64,000 bases of DNA from Apostichopus japonicus (lineage: Eukaryota; Echinodermata; Holothuroidea; Aspidochirotida; Stichopodidae): contig NC_092576.1 in NCBI RefSeq assembly GCF_037975245.1, positions 35,864,611 to 35,928,610 on the forward strand. The letters run 5' to 3'. The translations under genes were made by a program, and so were the position numbers. Position 1 is the stretch's first letter. Every line of letters starts with the position of its first letter. Below the pieces are notes generated by a model. The model had not been told where the DNA came from. It was given only the letters and a program-made list of their open reading frames with translations, and did not search any database. Positions 63,320 through 64,000 of the stretch are shown here, in pieces.

Positions 63320-63424
63320 CTTCTTCCCCTGGGTCATCCTCTTCCTCTTGCTTTATCCAACGATCAACACCAGTGACTCCTTCTATCCTTGATTCTTGCA
63401 TTGAATTATCCTGAGCAACAAACT
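63320..63424 (-). CDS. Internal exon of an unidentified minus-strand gene (first of two)
   Basis: A 105-base open segment with acceptor tttttttaag before 63424 and a donor GTAAAAG at 63313-63319. It is phase 1 on both sides, so it joins the exon at 60740-60838 in frame. The peptide is acidic (FVAQDNSMQESRIEGVTGVD, then WIKQEEEDDPGEE). There is no domain I recognise. The gene must extend upstream beyond the window or into 63425-64000. Confidence 0.5.
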
Positions 63425-64000
63425 CTTAAAAAATGAAAGAAAAGGAGAACACTAACCAAAACTTGAAAATACCTAGACATTATATTTAACAAAGTAGAGA
63501 CAATACACTATTATTAAACACAGCATGCTGTAGTGGTGTTTTTTGAAATTGTGTAGTTATGAAAAACATGAGCCTGGGGTAAACAAAATATTACAGAACT
63601 TTGCAAAAATTGCGGTATAGTCTCCAATTTGCGTATGCTACAGTGTGTTAGGATAATAGTTTTTGTCCCCGAGGTAGAACAGAAATCACGGATATTCCGC
63701 GAATTCACGGAAAAAAGCTCATGGCTGCAAACAGAATCTGCTAGAGAGCTACCTACTGACAATTTTGAAAATAAAAGGCAGCCCAGTGATGATTGTGGTA
63801 CTTCGAGTGATGAAGGCTGTATTTCTGTGACATGGTTTTAAGCAATCTACATTACAGGTCCCAGAAGGATAGTCACTGTACTTTAATATCCACCACTGGA
63901 GATTGGCATCACAGATATGAGACTAAGACATTCAGCACAACTAGAAATGAAGTGTGCTGTTGGTGATTAGTTTTTCATGAAGAGGTACCAGTAAGGCACG
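63425..64000. other. Right edge, unresolved
   Basis: A plus-strand open stretch ends with a stop at about 63841, after a coding-like, polar sequence (RELPTDNFENKRQPSDDCGT and following). It could be a terminal exon or a transposon remnant. The rest shows nothing recognisable. Confidence 0.3.

Overview
The window is eukaryotic nuclear DNA from an animal. It is AT-rich and mostly non-coding, packed with minisatellites, (TA)n tracts, tRNA-derived SINEs and foldback elements, with GT-AG introns and few genes. An intron-free TRIM gene, a GT77-like glycosyltransferase, a chondroitin/dermatan-type sulfotransferase and a sulfotransferase-glycosyltransferase fusion suggest a marine deuterostome. An echinoderm (sea cucumber or sea urchin) is my best guess; this is inference from gene content, not from a marker gene.

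Layout. 1-8.2 kb holds no supportable gene, only diverged dispersed repeats. 8.4-9.0 kb is a broken copy of a glycosyltransferase gene whose intact relative lies at 18.5-19.5 kb. 10.9-12.7 kb is an intact TRIM-type RING/B-box/coiled-coil gene. 20-28 kb is repeats, including a foldback element around a (TA)n tract. 28.4-29.4 kb is the catalytic exon of a carbohydrate sulfotransferase, followed upstream by minisatellites. 30-45 kb is gene-poor. 45.5-49.1 kb is the most interesting locus: a two-exon gene for a predicted 719-residue type II Golgi membrane protein carrying a sulfotransferase domain and then a DXD glycosyltransferase domain. 49.8-51.8 kb is a 1.07-kb tandem duplication of a dispersed element. 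52.7-55.3 kb is a full-length SINE and two satellite arrays, one with higher-order structure. 60.7-63.4 kb contains two small same-phase exons of an unidentified minus-strand gene, separated by an intron filled with a roughly 73-bp satellite.

All well-supported genes are on the minus strand. Three of them, plus the pseudogene, are predicted secretory-pathway carbohydrate enzymes (one sugar transferase, one sulfotransferase, one with both activities in a single chain). They would plausibly act on sulfated glycans such as chondroitin-type chains or fucose-rich polymers. That they act together is inference from proximity and family. The TRIM gene looks unrelated (ubiquitin ligase, possibly innate immunity).

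Several open frames have no ATG at their upstream end. I therefore moved starts to the first ATG with good context, or to a splice acceptor, where the sequence allowed.
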